DNA of 35,063 nt from Streptomyces sp. Ru73 (GTDB lineage Bacteria; Actinomycetota; Actinomycetes; Streptomycetales; Streptomycetaceae), in assembly GCF_002920575.1 (NCBI RefSeq), contig NZ_PQSQ01000084.1:1-35063 (forward strand). Reading direction: 5' to 3'. The notes under the pieces are model-generated. The model saw only the letters and a program-made list of their open reading frames with translations, was not told the origin of the DNA and ran no database searches. The translations under genes and the position numbers were made by a program. Shown here in pieces: positions 22,362 to 29,680 of the stretch (positions within the stretch are counted from its first letter, which is position 1; each line of letters begins with the position of its first letter).

Positions 22362-23873
22362 ATGCCTGGCAGCCACACAGCGCGCGCTGACCGCCGCCCC
22401 AGCAGGCGGGCTGCCCGCAGAGCACGGCGCAAGCGGGGCCGCGGGCGGGTCCTCGCGGCCACCGCGCTCTCGCTCCTGCTGCTGGTGGCCGCCGGGGCCG
22501 GCTGGGTGTACCTGCGGCTCAACGGCGACATCAGCACCTTCGGCGCGGACGGGCTGAGCCGGGACCGGCCCGGCGCGAGCGCCGGCGGCCAGAACGTGCT
22601 GGTCATCGGCTCCGACTCGCGCTCGGGCGACAACAGCAGGCTGGGCGGCGGCAAGGGCGACATCGGGCGCTCGGACACCGCGTTCCTGATGCACATCTAC
22701 GGCGACAGCCGGCACGCGGTCGCGGTGTCCTTCCCGCGCGACACCCTCGTCGACATCCCGGCGTGCAAACTCCCCGACGGCACGTGGACCGAACCGCGTA
22801 CCGACGCCATGTTCAACTCGGCCTTCACGGTCGGCGACACCGCCCAGGGCAACCCGGCCTGCACGCAGAACACCGTGGAGCACCTCACCGGCCTGCGCGT
22901 CGACCACACCGTCGTGGTGGACTTCGCCGGCTTCGCGAAGATGACCGACGCCGTCGGCGGGGTGCCGGTCTGCCTGCCCAAGGACATCTACCAGGGCGAC
23001 CTGAACCCCCACCGCGGCTCGCGCGGCAAGCGGCTGTTCGCCAAGGGCCCGCAGACCGTCTCCGGACAGCAGGCGCTGGACTACGTACGGCTGCGGCACG
23101 GCATCGGGGACGGCTCCGACATAGGGCGCATCAAGCGGCAGCAGGCGTTCGTCGCCGCCCTGGTGAAGAAGATCAAGGAGGACGGGCTCACGCCCACGCA
23201 CCTGATGCCGCTGGCGGAGGCGGCCACCTCCGCGATGACCGTCGACCCCGGCCTCGGCACGGCCGACAAGCTCATCTCCTTCGCGATGTCGCTGCAGGAC
23301 ATCGACCTGCACAACACCAAGTTCCTCACTCTGCCCTGGCGTTACCAGGGCGCCCGGGTGGCGATCCAGCACCCGCAGGCCGACGAGCTGTGGGCCGCGC
23401 TCCGCGCCGACCGCACCGTCGACGGCAAGGACGCCAGCGGCAAGTCCGGTGACGGCAAGGCGAAGGAGAAGCGTCCCGCCGTCTCCCCCACCGCGAGCGA
23501 GCCGGTCAACGGCGCCGGCATCAGCGTCACCGTCTACAACGGCACCACCACCAGCGGCCTCGCCGCCCGGGCCGCTGAGACGCTCAAGGGCGACGGCTTC
23601 ACCGTCGGCGGCACCGCCACCGCCGAGACCCAGGACCTCGCCACCACCGAGATCCGCTACGGCCCCGGCCAGGAGGCCCGGGCCCGTACCGTCGCACGCG
23701 TCTTCCCCGGCGCGCGGCTGACGTCCGTCGCCGACAACGGCATCACCGTCACCCTCGGCCGGGACTACGCCGACGCTCCCCGGCCCGGCGCCTCCTCGGA
23801 CCTCTCCGAGCAGGTCGGCGACACGGCCCGGACCGCCGACGACAACCCGTGCAGCAACCTCTCGTACGGCTGA
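22362..23873 (+). CDS. LCP-family (LytR-CpsA-Psr) cell-wall glycopolymer ligase
   Basis: A 503-aa membrane-anchored enzyme. A basic N-terminus is followed by one membrane helix (about residues 31-50); the LCP domain outside the cell carries VLVIGSDSR, GRSDTAFLMH, VSFPRDTLVDIP and the RXRH-type YVRLRHGIGDGSDIGRI, with arginines and aspartates that hold the polyprenyl-pyrophosphate substrate. A LytR_C domain follows a Lys/Pro linker (from about 385; VTVYNGTTTSGLAARAAETL). LCP proteins attach teichoic acid or other polymers to peptidoglycan. The ATG has GAGGGTG 5 nt upstream. The end DNPCSNLSYG is typical of Streptomyces LCP proteins. Confidence 0.95.
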   Translation: MPGSHTARADRRPSRRAARRARRKRGRGRVLAATALSLLLLVAAGAGWVYLRLNGDISTFGADGLSRDRPGASAGGQNVLVIGSDSRSGDNSRLGGGKGDIGRSDTAFLMHIYGDSRHAVAVSFPRDTLVDIPACKLPDGTWTEPRTDAMFNSAFTVGDTAQGNPACTQNTVEHLTGLRVDHTVVVDFAGFAKMTDAVGGVPVCLPKDIYQGDLNPHRGSRGKRLFAKGPQTVSGQQALDYVRLRHGIGDGSDIGRIKRQQAFVAALVKKIKEDGLTPTHLMPLAEAATSAMTVDPGLGTADKLISFAMSLQDIDLHNTKFLTLPWRYQGARVAIQHPQADELWAALRADRTVDGKDASGKSGDGKAKEKRPAVSPTASEPVNGAGISVTVYNGTTTSGLAARAAETLKGDGFTVGGTATAETQDLATTEIRYGPGQEARARTVARVFPGARLTSVADNGITVTLGRDYADAPRPGASSDLSEQVGDTARTADDNPCSNLSYG

Positions 23874-23903
23874 CCGGGGCGGGGCCCGCCGCGGGGCGGC
23901 CAG

Positions 23904-23909
23904 TAGGCT
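23904..23909 (+). promoter_or_regulatory. Candidate -10 box (TAGGCT)
   Basis: TAGGCT fits the Streptomyces vegetative -10 pattern and lies 38 bp before the AGGAGG of the next gene. No -35 box is recognisable in the GC-rich sequence before it. Confidence 0.35.
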
Positions 23910-23957
23910 CGACGCTCTCCGGAGGGAGGACCGCTCCGGTACGCGCAGGAGGCAGTG

Positions 23958-24665
23958 GTGGTGTTCGGCAGGGGGCGGGACGCGGCGGTGCAGGAGCCGC
24001 CGGTGGAAACCGTCGCGTGGCAGACGGTGTGGACCTTCGTCATCGGTTCCGTGGAACGGCCCGAGACGCCCCGGCGGAAGCGGACCGGATGGGGGCCGCG
24101 CGCGGTGCGCGTGCCCAGGGGCGGCAGGAACGACCTGGTGCTCGCCCCCTGCGCGTACGTCGGCACCGCGGCCGGCACCGGACCGGACTCCGCCACCGGT
24201 CCCGCGCGCCCCGAACTCACGCTGTACGAGGACGCCGCGGCCCGGCGGCTGCTCTGCTACGTCGAGGAGCCGCGGGAGGCGGACGGGGAACGCCACCACG
24301 TCGTACGGGACGGGCGGGGCGAGGTGCTCGGCACACTGCGCCGCCTCCCGCCCAGGCGGCCCTTCAAACACACCTGGCGCCTCGACCAGCCCGGCCGCCC
24401 GGAGATCACCGGCCGCAACGCCTGGGCGAGCGGCAGCGCCAGGGAGGTCGCGGGACGGGCCGCCGGGCGGCTGGCCACCGCGCTCGCCGACGGCCTGTTC
24501 CGCCCCGGCGACGGCGGCGACCTGCCCGCCTCACCGCGGACGCTGGAGTGGCGGGCGGCGGACGAGACCGTCATGGTCTCCGAGGGCAGCGAGAAGGTCA
24601 GCATCCGGGCGGAGTGGCTGGACCGCAGGCTGGCCTTCGCGTTCGCGCTCGTCGGCGACGACTGA
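23958..24665 (+). CDS. Hypothetical protein, possibly LURP-one/tubby-like
   Basis: A 235-aa soluble protein. The strand-rich middle (ELTLYEDAAARRLLCYVEE, RHHVVRDGRGEVLGTLRRLP, KHTWRLDQPGRPEITGRNAW) resembles the repeating 'V.D..G..LG.I.R' pattern of LURP-one/scramblase-type tubby folds; this is a guess from pattern only. Three GTG codons in a row (23955, 23958, 23961) follow AGGAGG; the second and third have workable spacing (5 and 8 nt), so I give 23958. It has its own -10-like box and no clear operon partner. Confidence 0.7.
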   Translation: MVFGRGRDAAVQEPPVETVAWQTVWTFVIGSVERPETPRRKRTGWGPRAVRVPRGGRNDLVLAPCAYVGTAAGTGPDSATGPARPELTLYEDAAARRLLCYVEEPREADGERHHVVRDGRGEVLGTLRRLPPRRPFKHTWRLDQPGRPEITGRNAWASGSAREVAGRAAGRLATALADGLFRPGDGGDLPASPRTLEWRAADETVMVSEGSEKVSIRAEWLDRRLAFAFALVGDD

Positions 24666-24743
24666 GGACCCGGACTGGGACCGCCCAACGCCCGCCGGGC
24701 GCACGGCGTTCCAGCCCTCTGACATGCATTAACGTGCTGCTCC

Positions 24744-25955
24744 ATGGCAATACCGCACACCGGGCCCGCGGGGGACCCGGCCACGGACGAAGCGGACCGC
24801 TGGGTGCCTCCCACCGCGGTCGAACACGCGCTGCTGGCGGCCAAGTCGCGGGGCGACTGGTGGACGTACCTCAAGGTGCTGATGACGGAGGAGCTGTTCA
24901 CCGTGCTCTTCAAGGAGGAGTACGACCGGCTCGGCGACGACGCCGCGACGCTGCTCCTCGGCGACCCGGCGGACGGGCAGTGCGTACCCCTCTACACCCG
25001 CGGGCTGCTGCCGCGCCGGGACGATCTGGTGGTCTGCAAGCTGCGCTTCCCCATCGGGCGGACGGAGACCGCCGACGGCACGCCCGCCGGAGTGGTCGTG
25101 AACCCCGGCAGCCCCTGTTCGGCACGTATCCCGTACGACGCGAAGAAGTACCGCGAGTGGGGCCGCCTGGAGCGCCGCATCCAGCGCCGCGGCCATGACG
25201 ACGACGAACTGCTCACCAAGCACACCGGCCCGCTGACCGGCCCCCTCGCGCACGGCCTCGCCTGCGGCGGTCATCTCGCCGTGCACAACCAGGTGCTGTG
25301 GAACGAGGTCGGCGAGGTCTACGACGACTACCCCGGGGACGTGGAGTGCCTGCGCGACTCCTGGGGCGTCACGGACCGGGAGGGCTGGCAGGAGCAGCTC
25401 ACGTACCTGCTGCGCGGCGAGAACAGCCCGCCGCACCCGGAGTTCGCCCTCCGCGTGCGCAACGCGCTCCTCGCGGAGCGGCCCGGCCGCCCGGTGGATC
25501 CGGAGGAGTGGCGCGGGCTGGCCGTCGCCGACGTGCGGGAGCGGGGCGGCGACGAACGGGACGCCGCCGCGGTGCGGGAGGCCGTCGGCCGCATCCTCCG
25601 GTACGAGGCCCGCTTCCGGGCCGACGGCCTGCTGACGCCGGACGGTCCCGGCAGCGTCGTCACCTCGGCGCTCGCGTACGACTACGGGCGCGCGGTGAAC
25701 TTCGCCCGCTGGGGGCTGGGCGCGCGCTACGCCGGTCAGGAGGAGACCGAGGCGGCGGTGGTCCGCGCGGGCGAGCTGTCCCGTGCCGCGTACTCCTCCT
25801 GGGCCGGCTTCTCCGCCGGTTACGTCCTGGGCCGCGCCCTCCGCTTCGACGAGGAGTCCTTCGGCCACATGTACGCCTCGGCCCTCAGCCCCCACCGCAT
25901 CCTCATGGGCCACCCCGAAAGTCCTTGGCGGGCCATCCCGTTCAGCAGTCCGTGA
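24744..25955 (+). CDS. DUF1266 protein with SseB-like N-terminal region
   Basis: A 403-aa cytosolic protein. The C-terminal part (about residues 295-400) fits DUF1266: SALAYDYGRAVNFARWGLGA, then YSSWAGFSAGYVLGRAL, ending SPWRAIPF. The N-terminal 100 residues (AVEHALLAAKSRGDWWTYLK then GQCVPLYTRGLLP) resemble SseB-type domains, often paired with DUF1266 in Streptomyces. The function of both is unknown. There is no ribosome-binding site; CATTAACG about 15 bp before the ATG may be part of a promoter. The gene overlaps the convergent YqeY-like gene by 14 bp. Confidence 0.82.
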   Translation: MAIPHTGPAGDPATDEADRWVPPTAVEHALLAAKSRGDWWTYLKVLMTEELFTVLFKEEYDRLGDDAATLLLGDPADGQCVPLYTRGLLPRRDDLVVCKLRFPIGRTETADGTPAGVVVNPGSPCSARIPYDAKKYREWGRLERRIQRRGHDDDELLTKHTGPLTGPLAHGLACGGHLAVHNQVLWNEVGEVYDDYPGDVECLRDSWGVTDREGWQEQLTYLLRGENSPPHPEFALRVRNALLAERPGRPVDPEEWRGLAVADVRERGGDERDAAAVREAVGRILRYEARFRADGLLTPDGPGSVVTSALAYDYGRAVNFARWGLGARYAGQEETEAAVVRAGELSRAAYSSWAGFSAGYVLGRALRFDEESFGHMYASALSPHRILMGHPESPWRAIPFSSP

Positions 25956-26361
25956 CCGGCTGTCCGGTCCGCCGGGCGGTGTGCGCGGCCGGGTGCGGAG
26001 CCGCGGTGTCCGGGCCGTCGAGGTACCGGAGCAGCACGGCGGCCTCGGCACGGAGCCGCGCGGCCCGGTCCGCGTGCGCCGGTGCGGTCAGCTGCGCCGC
26101 TGCCGCCAGCCGCTCGTCCGCCTCGGCACGCACGATCTCCGCCGCCTCGCGCTCGCTCAGCTCCTTGCGCACCGCTTCGGTGGCACCGGCGCCGACGGGC
26201 GACTCCTCCAGAGCCGAGGCACCGGCCGCGCCCGGGCCCACGGGCACCGCCTCGGCGTTGTCCAGCGCGGCAAGCGTCGCGCGCAGGGCGCTCACCGCGG
26301 ACTTGTCACCGGAACGCATCGCTTCCGGCAGTGCTCGACGCATACGGACTCGCAGGGACAT
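25942..26361 (-). CDS. GatB/YqeY-like protein
   Basis: The 139-aa protein fits the YqeY family: LRVRMRRALPEAMRSGDKSA, AVSALRATLAALDNAEA, then an acidic helix EREAAEIVRAEADERLAAAA. YqeY is related to the tail domain of GatB of the tRNA-dependent amidotransferase; its role alone is unclear. The usual last helix is followed here by a polar, His/Ala-rich end. Its 3' end runs into the DUF1266 gene. It is divergent from a lipoprotein gene across a 78-bp gap that holds a 17-bp dyad. Confidence 0.82.
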   Translation of the reverse strand: MSLRVRMRRALPEAMRSGDKSAVSALRATLAALDNAEAVPVGPGAAGASALEESPVGAGATEAVRKELSEREAAEIVRAEADERLAAAAQLTAPAHADRAARLRAEAAVLLRYLDGPDTAAPHPAAHTARRTGQPVTDC

Positions 26362-26420
26362 GCCGGCGACCCTATGGCCGTGCCTCTGCCACCACAACGG
26401 AATATGTGTGCCCCTGCGTA

Positions 26421-26437
26421 TGGGATAAGTTGTCCCA
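26421..26437. promoter_or_regulatory. 17-bp dyad TGGGATAAGTTGTCCCA before the lipoprotein gene
   Basis: The arms TGGGA/TCCCA match fully and the inner AA/TT also match, leaving three unpaired positions. It ends 2 bp before the lipoprotein ATG, so a bound protein would block transcription start or ribosome access. No Shine-Dalgarno is present. Confidence 0.5.
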
Positions 26438-26439
26438 CC

Positions 26440-27153
26440 ATGACCACGGTTCTCCCCCGCAGACGACCTGGGCGGACCGCACTTTCCGCAGCGGTCGCGG
26501 CGCTCCTGCTGACGTCCTGCGCATCGGCCGACGGCGACCGCGACAGCGCCCGGCAGGACGATCCGCACCTCCTGCGCGGCTTCCGCTCGTGGCTGGCGTC
26601 GGACGACGCGCCGCACGACGCCGAGTTGGGCGCGCATGTGCTGTCCGTACGGCTGCGGTACGCATCCGGCCGCCGGGCCGGGGTGGCCGATGTGCTCACG
26701 GACTACGGGCCGTGGGGTTCCGCCGAGACGGAGGTCGGGCCGCTGGCCGCCGCGTTCCGGGAGTGGTGGGACGACGACCCCGCGGCCGGCAGCGCCACGT
26801 TCCGGGGGCAGGGCGGGAAGGTCGCGAAGGAGGAGGCACTGTACGGCGGTGCGGAGCCCGTCAACCTGCTGGCGGATTTCCGGTCCTGGATCGCGGCACA
26901 CCGTGCGAAGGGCCGGGACCGGGCCGGGCACGTCGCTTCGCTCGCCATCGGGTACGGCCGTGGGGGTCAGGGCGTGGTGAGCGTGGCCACGGATTACCTC
27001 ATCCGGGAGGAGCCCAGGACGGCGGAGTACGTCGATGCGCTCGCGCGGGATGCCGTGGCGTGGTGGGACGGTGACGAGGGGGCCGGCAGCGTCACCGTCA
27101 GCAGCGCGGACCAGGGGGCGCACAGCGAGCGGGAGCTGACGGCAGCGCGCTGA
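26440..27153 (+). CDS. Lipoprotein with two internal repeats
   Basis: A 237-aa secreted lipoprotein. A basic start (RRRPGR) is followed by a hydrophobic stretch and lipobox LTSC with C27 as the lipidated residue. The rest consists of two repeats. Repeat A (about 44-126) starts LLRGFRSWLAS and ends with FREWWDDDPAAGSATFRGQGG; repeat B (about 143-225) starts LLADFRSWIAA and ends AVAWWDGDEGAGSVTVSSADQG. The WWD-D-AGS element is shared. I do not recognise the family. The double arginine could suggest Tat export but the motif is weak. A 17-bp dyad covers the start region. Confidence 0.82.
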   Translation: MTTVLPRRRPGRTALSAAVAALLLTSCASADGDRDSARQDDPHLLRGFRSWLASDDAPHDAELGAHVLSVRLRYASGRRAGVADVLTDYGPWGSAETEVGPLAAAFREWWDDDPAAGSATFRGQGGKVAKEEALYGGAEPVNLLADFRSWIAAHRAKGRDRAGHVASLAIGYGRGGQGVVSVATDYLIREEPRTAEYVDALARDAVAWWDGDEGAGSVTVSSADQGAHSERELTAAR

Positions 27154-27171
27154 CCGCGCGTCAGCCGCGCT
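27144..27171. terminator. Hairpin after the lipoprotein gene
   Basis: AGCGC-GCTGAC pairs with GTCAGC-C-GCGCT around a CGCGC loop, with one bulged base. It spans the lipoprotein stop codon and the 3' end of the opposing frameshifted gene. Confidence 0.5.
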
Positions 27172-27417
27172 GCATGGCGCGGGAGTTGAGGGTGACGCCG
27201 AGGAGAGCACTCCCACATACAGCAGGGCGGCGACGGTGCCGGTGTGGACCGGGAGGCTGCCGTGCGCGCTGAGGTCCCAGGCGCAGGCGGGGGCCAGGAA
27301 CGCCGTGCCCAGGAGGAAGGTGGCCAGCAGCAGGCTGTACCCGGCGAGCCGACTCCCCGGCTCCCCGGCTCTCTCCGGTCCTCCGCGCGCCGCAGCCGCC
27401 CCATTGACGGCGGTCAA
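27161..27417 (-). pseudogene. Frameshifted small membrane protein gene
   Basis: One frame gives a good two-helix membrane protein (LAGYSLLLATFLLGTAFLAP, then GTVAALLYVG) and stops making sense near 27210. Another frame, one base away, continues GSALLGVTLNSRAMQRG and ends at a TGA at 27161. A single extra G in the run at about 27211 would join LLYVG to SALLGVTL and give a protein of about 85 residues. So this is either a one-base deletion that inactivated the gene or a sequencing error. The start would be TTG at 27417 (no ATG in frame), close to the divergent TetR promoter. The region from the lipoprotein stop to the TetR start has no other gene. Confidence 0.4.
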
Positions 27418-27433
27418 GCACGGGGATTACGTT
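27404..27433 (+). promoter_or_regulatory. Promoter of the tetR-doxX operon
   Basis: TTGACG (27404-27409) and TACGTT (27428-27433) are separated by 18 bp, a good housekeeping-type promoter. The expected transcript start near 27440 falls inside the tandem dyads that follow. Confidence 0.6.
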
Positions 27434-27434
27434 A

Positions 27435-27459
27435 TGAACATGTTCAGTGAACAGGTTCA
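27435..27459. promoter_or_regulatory. Tandem TetR operator: two TGAACA-type dyads
   Basis: TGAACATGTTCA is a perfect 12-bp palindrome. One base later TGAACAGGTTCA repeats it with a mismatch in the centre. The two dyads lie between the -10 box and the TetR start, over the likely transcription start, which fits autorepression. Confidence 0.65.
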
Positions 27460-27474
27460 GTCGCGGCGCGCCGT

Positions 27475-28080
27475 ATGACGTCGCGCAGGGAACAGCGGGA
27501 AGCCACCCGCGAGCGGGTCATGAGCGCCGCGGGGCGCCTGTTCGCCGCGCGCGGCTTCGAGTCCACCACCGTCCGGGAGATCGCCGGGGAGGCCGGGGTG
27601 AGCGTGGGCACCGTGATGGCGGTCGGCGACAAGGCGGCGATCCTGGTGGAGCTCTTCGACCGGCGCATCGACGCGCTGCACCGCACGCGTGCCGAGAAGG
27701 CCGCGGCGAACCGCACGGCTTCCTCCCCCGGCCGCCCCGCCGACGAGATCCTCGCCCTCTTCGCGCCGTTCGTCGATCTCTTCTACGGCGATCCCGCACT
27801 GGCCCGCCAGTACGCGGCGGCCCTCGTGACCGGCAAGCACCGGGCCGGCGTCTTCCACGAGCTCGCCGCGGTGCTGCGGCGCGAGATCGGCGACGTCCTC
27901 GCGCGCGCCGGCTTCACTCCGGAGGCGGCCGCCCGTGGTGCGGCCGCGATCCACCTCGCCTACCTCGGCACGCTCTTCGCCGGCGCGGGGGCCGGCGGGG
28001 ACGACCCGAGCGGGCCCGTCGACGACCTCGTCTCCGTCGTGCAGTTCATCACTGAGCACCAGGAAAGCGAGCAGCAATGA
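27475..28080 (+). CDS. TetR-family regulator
   Basis: A 201-aa regulator with a classical TetR DNA-binding domain: TRERVMSAAGRLFAARGFES, then TTVREIAGEAGVSVGTVMAV (about residues 32-51) and DKAAILVELFDRR. The C-terminal ligand domain is helical and not assignable. No Shine-Dalgarno precedes the ATG. A short frame beginning at ATG 27440 (or 27434) ends with a TGA overlapping this ATG; it may be chance. The stop overlaps the DoxX-like gene by 4 bp. Tandem dyads just upstream suggest self-control, together with the DoxX-like gene. Confidence 0.92.
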   Translation: MTSRREQREATRERVMSAAGRLFAARGFESTTVREIAGEAGVSVGTVMAVGDKAAILVELFDRRIDALHRTRAEKAAANRTASSPGRPADEILALFAPFVDLFYGDPALARQYAAALVTGKHRAGVFHELAAVLRREIGDVLARAGFTPEAAARGAAAIHLAYLGTLFAGAGAGGDDPSGPVDDLVSVVQFITEHQESEQQ

Positions 28081-28442
28081 CCCTGATACCGGACCCGTGG
28101 TGGCCGCAAGCACTGCTCGCGGGCGTCCTCGTCGTGGACGCCCTGATGTCCGTCCGCCCGCCGGCCTTCATCCGCGGCTGCCTGAACGGGGTCGGGTTCC
28201 CCGAGGACTGGTGGTGGACGCTCGTCGTGATCAAGCTCCTCGCGGGGGCGGGTCTGATCACCGGCATCTTCGTGGCGGGCATCGGCGCGGCGGCGAACGC
28301 CGGCGTCATCTGCTACTTCCTCGCCGCGTCCGCCGCCCACGTCCGGGCGCGCTTCCTGCAGTCCGAGTTCTGGCTCAACTGCCTCGGCCTGCTCGCCCTC
28401 TCCACGGCCGCCCTCGTCGTGTCCTACGCATCCAGCCTGTGA
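28077..28442 (+). CDS. DoxX-like membrane protein
   Basis: A 121-aa protein with four membrane helices: QALLAGVLVVDALMSV, WWTLVVIKLLAGAGLITGIF, IGAAANAGVICYFLAASAAH and LNCLGLLALSTAALVVSY. The pattern FP-D-WW-L-VIK-L-A and the AHVRAR loop are typical of the DoxX-like family. Members are linked to membrane redox or stress functions but most are not characterised. It is coupled to the TetR gene (ATGA) and is followed by a strong hairpin. A drug or membrane-stress response unit is a reasonable guess. Confidence 0.85.
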   Translation: MTLIPDPWWPQALLAGVLVVDALMSVRPPAFIRGCLNGVGFPEDWWWTLVVIKLLAGAGLITGIFVAGIGAAANAGVICYFLAASAAHVRARFLQSEFWLNCLGLLALSTAALVVSYASSL

Positions 28443-28445
28443 GGA

Positions 28446-28469
28446 CCGCCGGGCGTCAGCGCCCGGCGG
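28446..28469. terminator. Bidirectional terminator between doxX-like and chitinase genes
   Basis: CCGCCGGGCG and CGCCCGGCGG form a perfect 10-bp stem with the tetraloop TCAG, 3 bp after the doxX-like stop and 6 bp before the chitinase stop on the other strand. Confidence 0.85.
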
Positions 28470-28475
28470 CACGCA

Positions 28476-29546
28476 TCAACGGCCCTGGAGCGCCCTGACG
28501 TTGTCCCCGAAGGTCCAGCCCTTGGACCCGTCCCAGTTGAGGGACCAGGTCATCAGTCCCTTCAGGCCGCCGTTGTACGTCTTCCATGCCTGCGAGACCT
28601 GAGCGGGCGTCATGTACCCGCCGCCCGCGCCCGGTTGGGCGGGGAGGCCGGGCACCTGCTTGTCGTAGGGCACCTTGATGGTGGTGCCCTGCACGACGAG
28701 CCCCTTGTTCAGGCAGTCGGTCTGCGCGGTGAACCCGGCGACCGTGCCGGCGGAGTAGGAGTCGCCGGAGCAGCCGTACATGCTGCCGTTGTAGTACTGC
28801 ATGTTGAGCCACCACAGACGGCCGTTGTCCGCGTACTTCTTGATGATGGGCAGGTACGCGCCCCAGATGGAGCCGTACGTCACGCTGCCGCCGGTCACGT
28901 ACGCCGTCTCGGGGGCCATCGTCAGGCCGAAGTTCGACGGCATCTTCGCGAGCACGCCGTCGATGATGCGGATGAGGTTGGCCTGGGAGGGCGAGAGCTG
29001 GCTGATGTTGCCGCTGCCGGTGAGGCCGGTTTCGATGTCGATGTCGATGCCGTCGAAGTTGTACTTCTTCAGGATCGGCACGAGGGTGTCGACGAACCGG
29101 TCGGCGACGGCCGAGGAGCTGAGGTCGATGCCGGCCGCGGCCCCGCCGATGGACATCAGCAGGGTCGCGCCGTTCGCCTTCGCCTGGCACATCTCGGCGG
29201 GCGTGGGGACCTTCACCGTGGCGTCCATGCCGTCCTCCCAGAGGACGGTGCCGTCCGAGCGGATGACGGGGAAGGCCGCGTTGACGACGTTGTAACCGTG
29301 CGCGCCGATACGGGAGTCGGTGACCGGGATCCAGCCGAGTCCGGGGTGGACGCCGTTCGCCGCGCCGTCCCAGTTCTCCCAGTAGCCCTGCAGCACCTTG
29401 CCCGCGGGGCGGGACTTCACGGGGCACGTGTCGGCCTGCGGTGCGGTGGCCGTGGCGGGTGCGGCGGAAGCGGCGGCGGCCGGCAGCTGCGCGGCACACA
29501 CCAGCGCGAGTCCGGCGCCCAGCAGACGGAAGACCTTACCGATCAT
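28476..29546 (-). CDS. Secreted GH18 chitinase
   Basis: A 356-aa secreted chitinase that cuts beta-1,4 bonds of chitin. A signal peptide ends near residue 30 (LVCAAQLPAAAASAAP). The GH18 barrel begins VLQGYWENWDG; the catalytic DXXDXDXE is FDGIDIDIE with E172 as the acid. SIGG (132-135), MAPE and QYYN follow, and the end is LMTWSLNWDGSKGW. There is no carbohydrate-binding module, so it is a single-domain enzyme like ChiC/D-type bacterial chitinases. AGAGGA lies 7 nt before the ATG. Two DasR-like sites surround its promoter, so it should be induced by chitin breakdown products (N-acetylglucosamine). Confidence 0.97.
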   Translation of the reverse strand: MIGKVFRLLGAGLALVCAAQLPAAAASAAPATATAPQADTCPVKSRPAGKVLQGYWENWDGAANGVHPGLGWIPVTDSRIGAHGYNVVNAAFPVIRSDGTVLWEDGMDATVKVPTPAEMCQAKANGATLLMSIGGAAAGIDLSSSAVADRFVDTLVPILKKYNFDGIDIDIETGLTGSGNISQLSPSQANLIRIIDGVLAKMPSNFGLTMAPETAYVTGGSVTYGSIWGAYLPIIKKYADNGRLWWLNMQYYNGSMYGCSGDSYSAGTVAGFTAQTDCLNKGLVVQGTTIKVPYDKQVPGLPAQPGAGGGYMTPAQVSQAWKTYNGGLKGLMTWSLNWDGSKGWTFGDNVRALQGR

Positions 29547-29613
29547 GCGGTGTCCTCTCTCGCCATGGCGCGCGCGGGGCCGTCATGGCCGGGATGACCG
29601 GGTGAGTGGCCAT

Positions 29614-29642
29614 ACCGTAAATTGGTCCAGACCTGAGGTCAA
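29614..29642 (-). promoter_or_regulatory. Chitinase promoter
   Basis: On the minus strand TTGACC (29642-29637) and TACGGT (29619-29614) are spaced 17 bp. This places the transcript start about 60 nt before the chitinase ATG. The DasR-like sites cover the spacer and the region upstream of the -35 box. Confidence 0.65.
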
Positions 29643-29657
29643 TGGGTCTGGACCAAT
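29621..29657. promoter_or_regulatory. Two inverted DasR-type (dre) sites
   Basis: ATTGGTCCAGACC (29621-29633) and its exact complement GGTCTGGACCAAT (29645-29657) form a 13-bp perfect inverted repeat with an 11-bp spacer. Each half is itself close to the dre consensus (ACTGGTCTAGACCA-like) and to the 12-bp repeat TGGTCCAGACCT described in Streptomyces chitinase promoters. The first lies between -35 and -10, the second just upstream of -35. Confidence 0.8.
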
Positions 29658-29680
29658 CCCGAGGAGAGGCTGAGCGAGCG

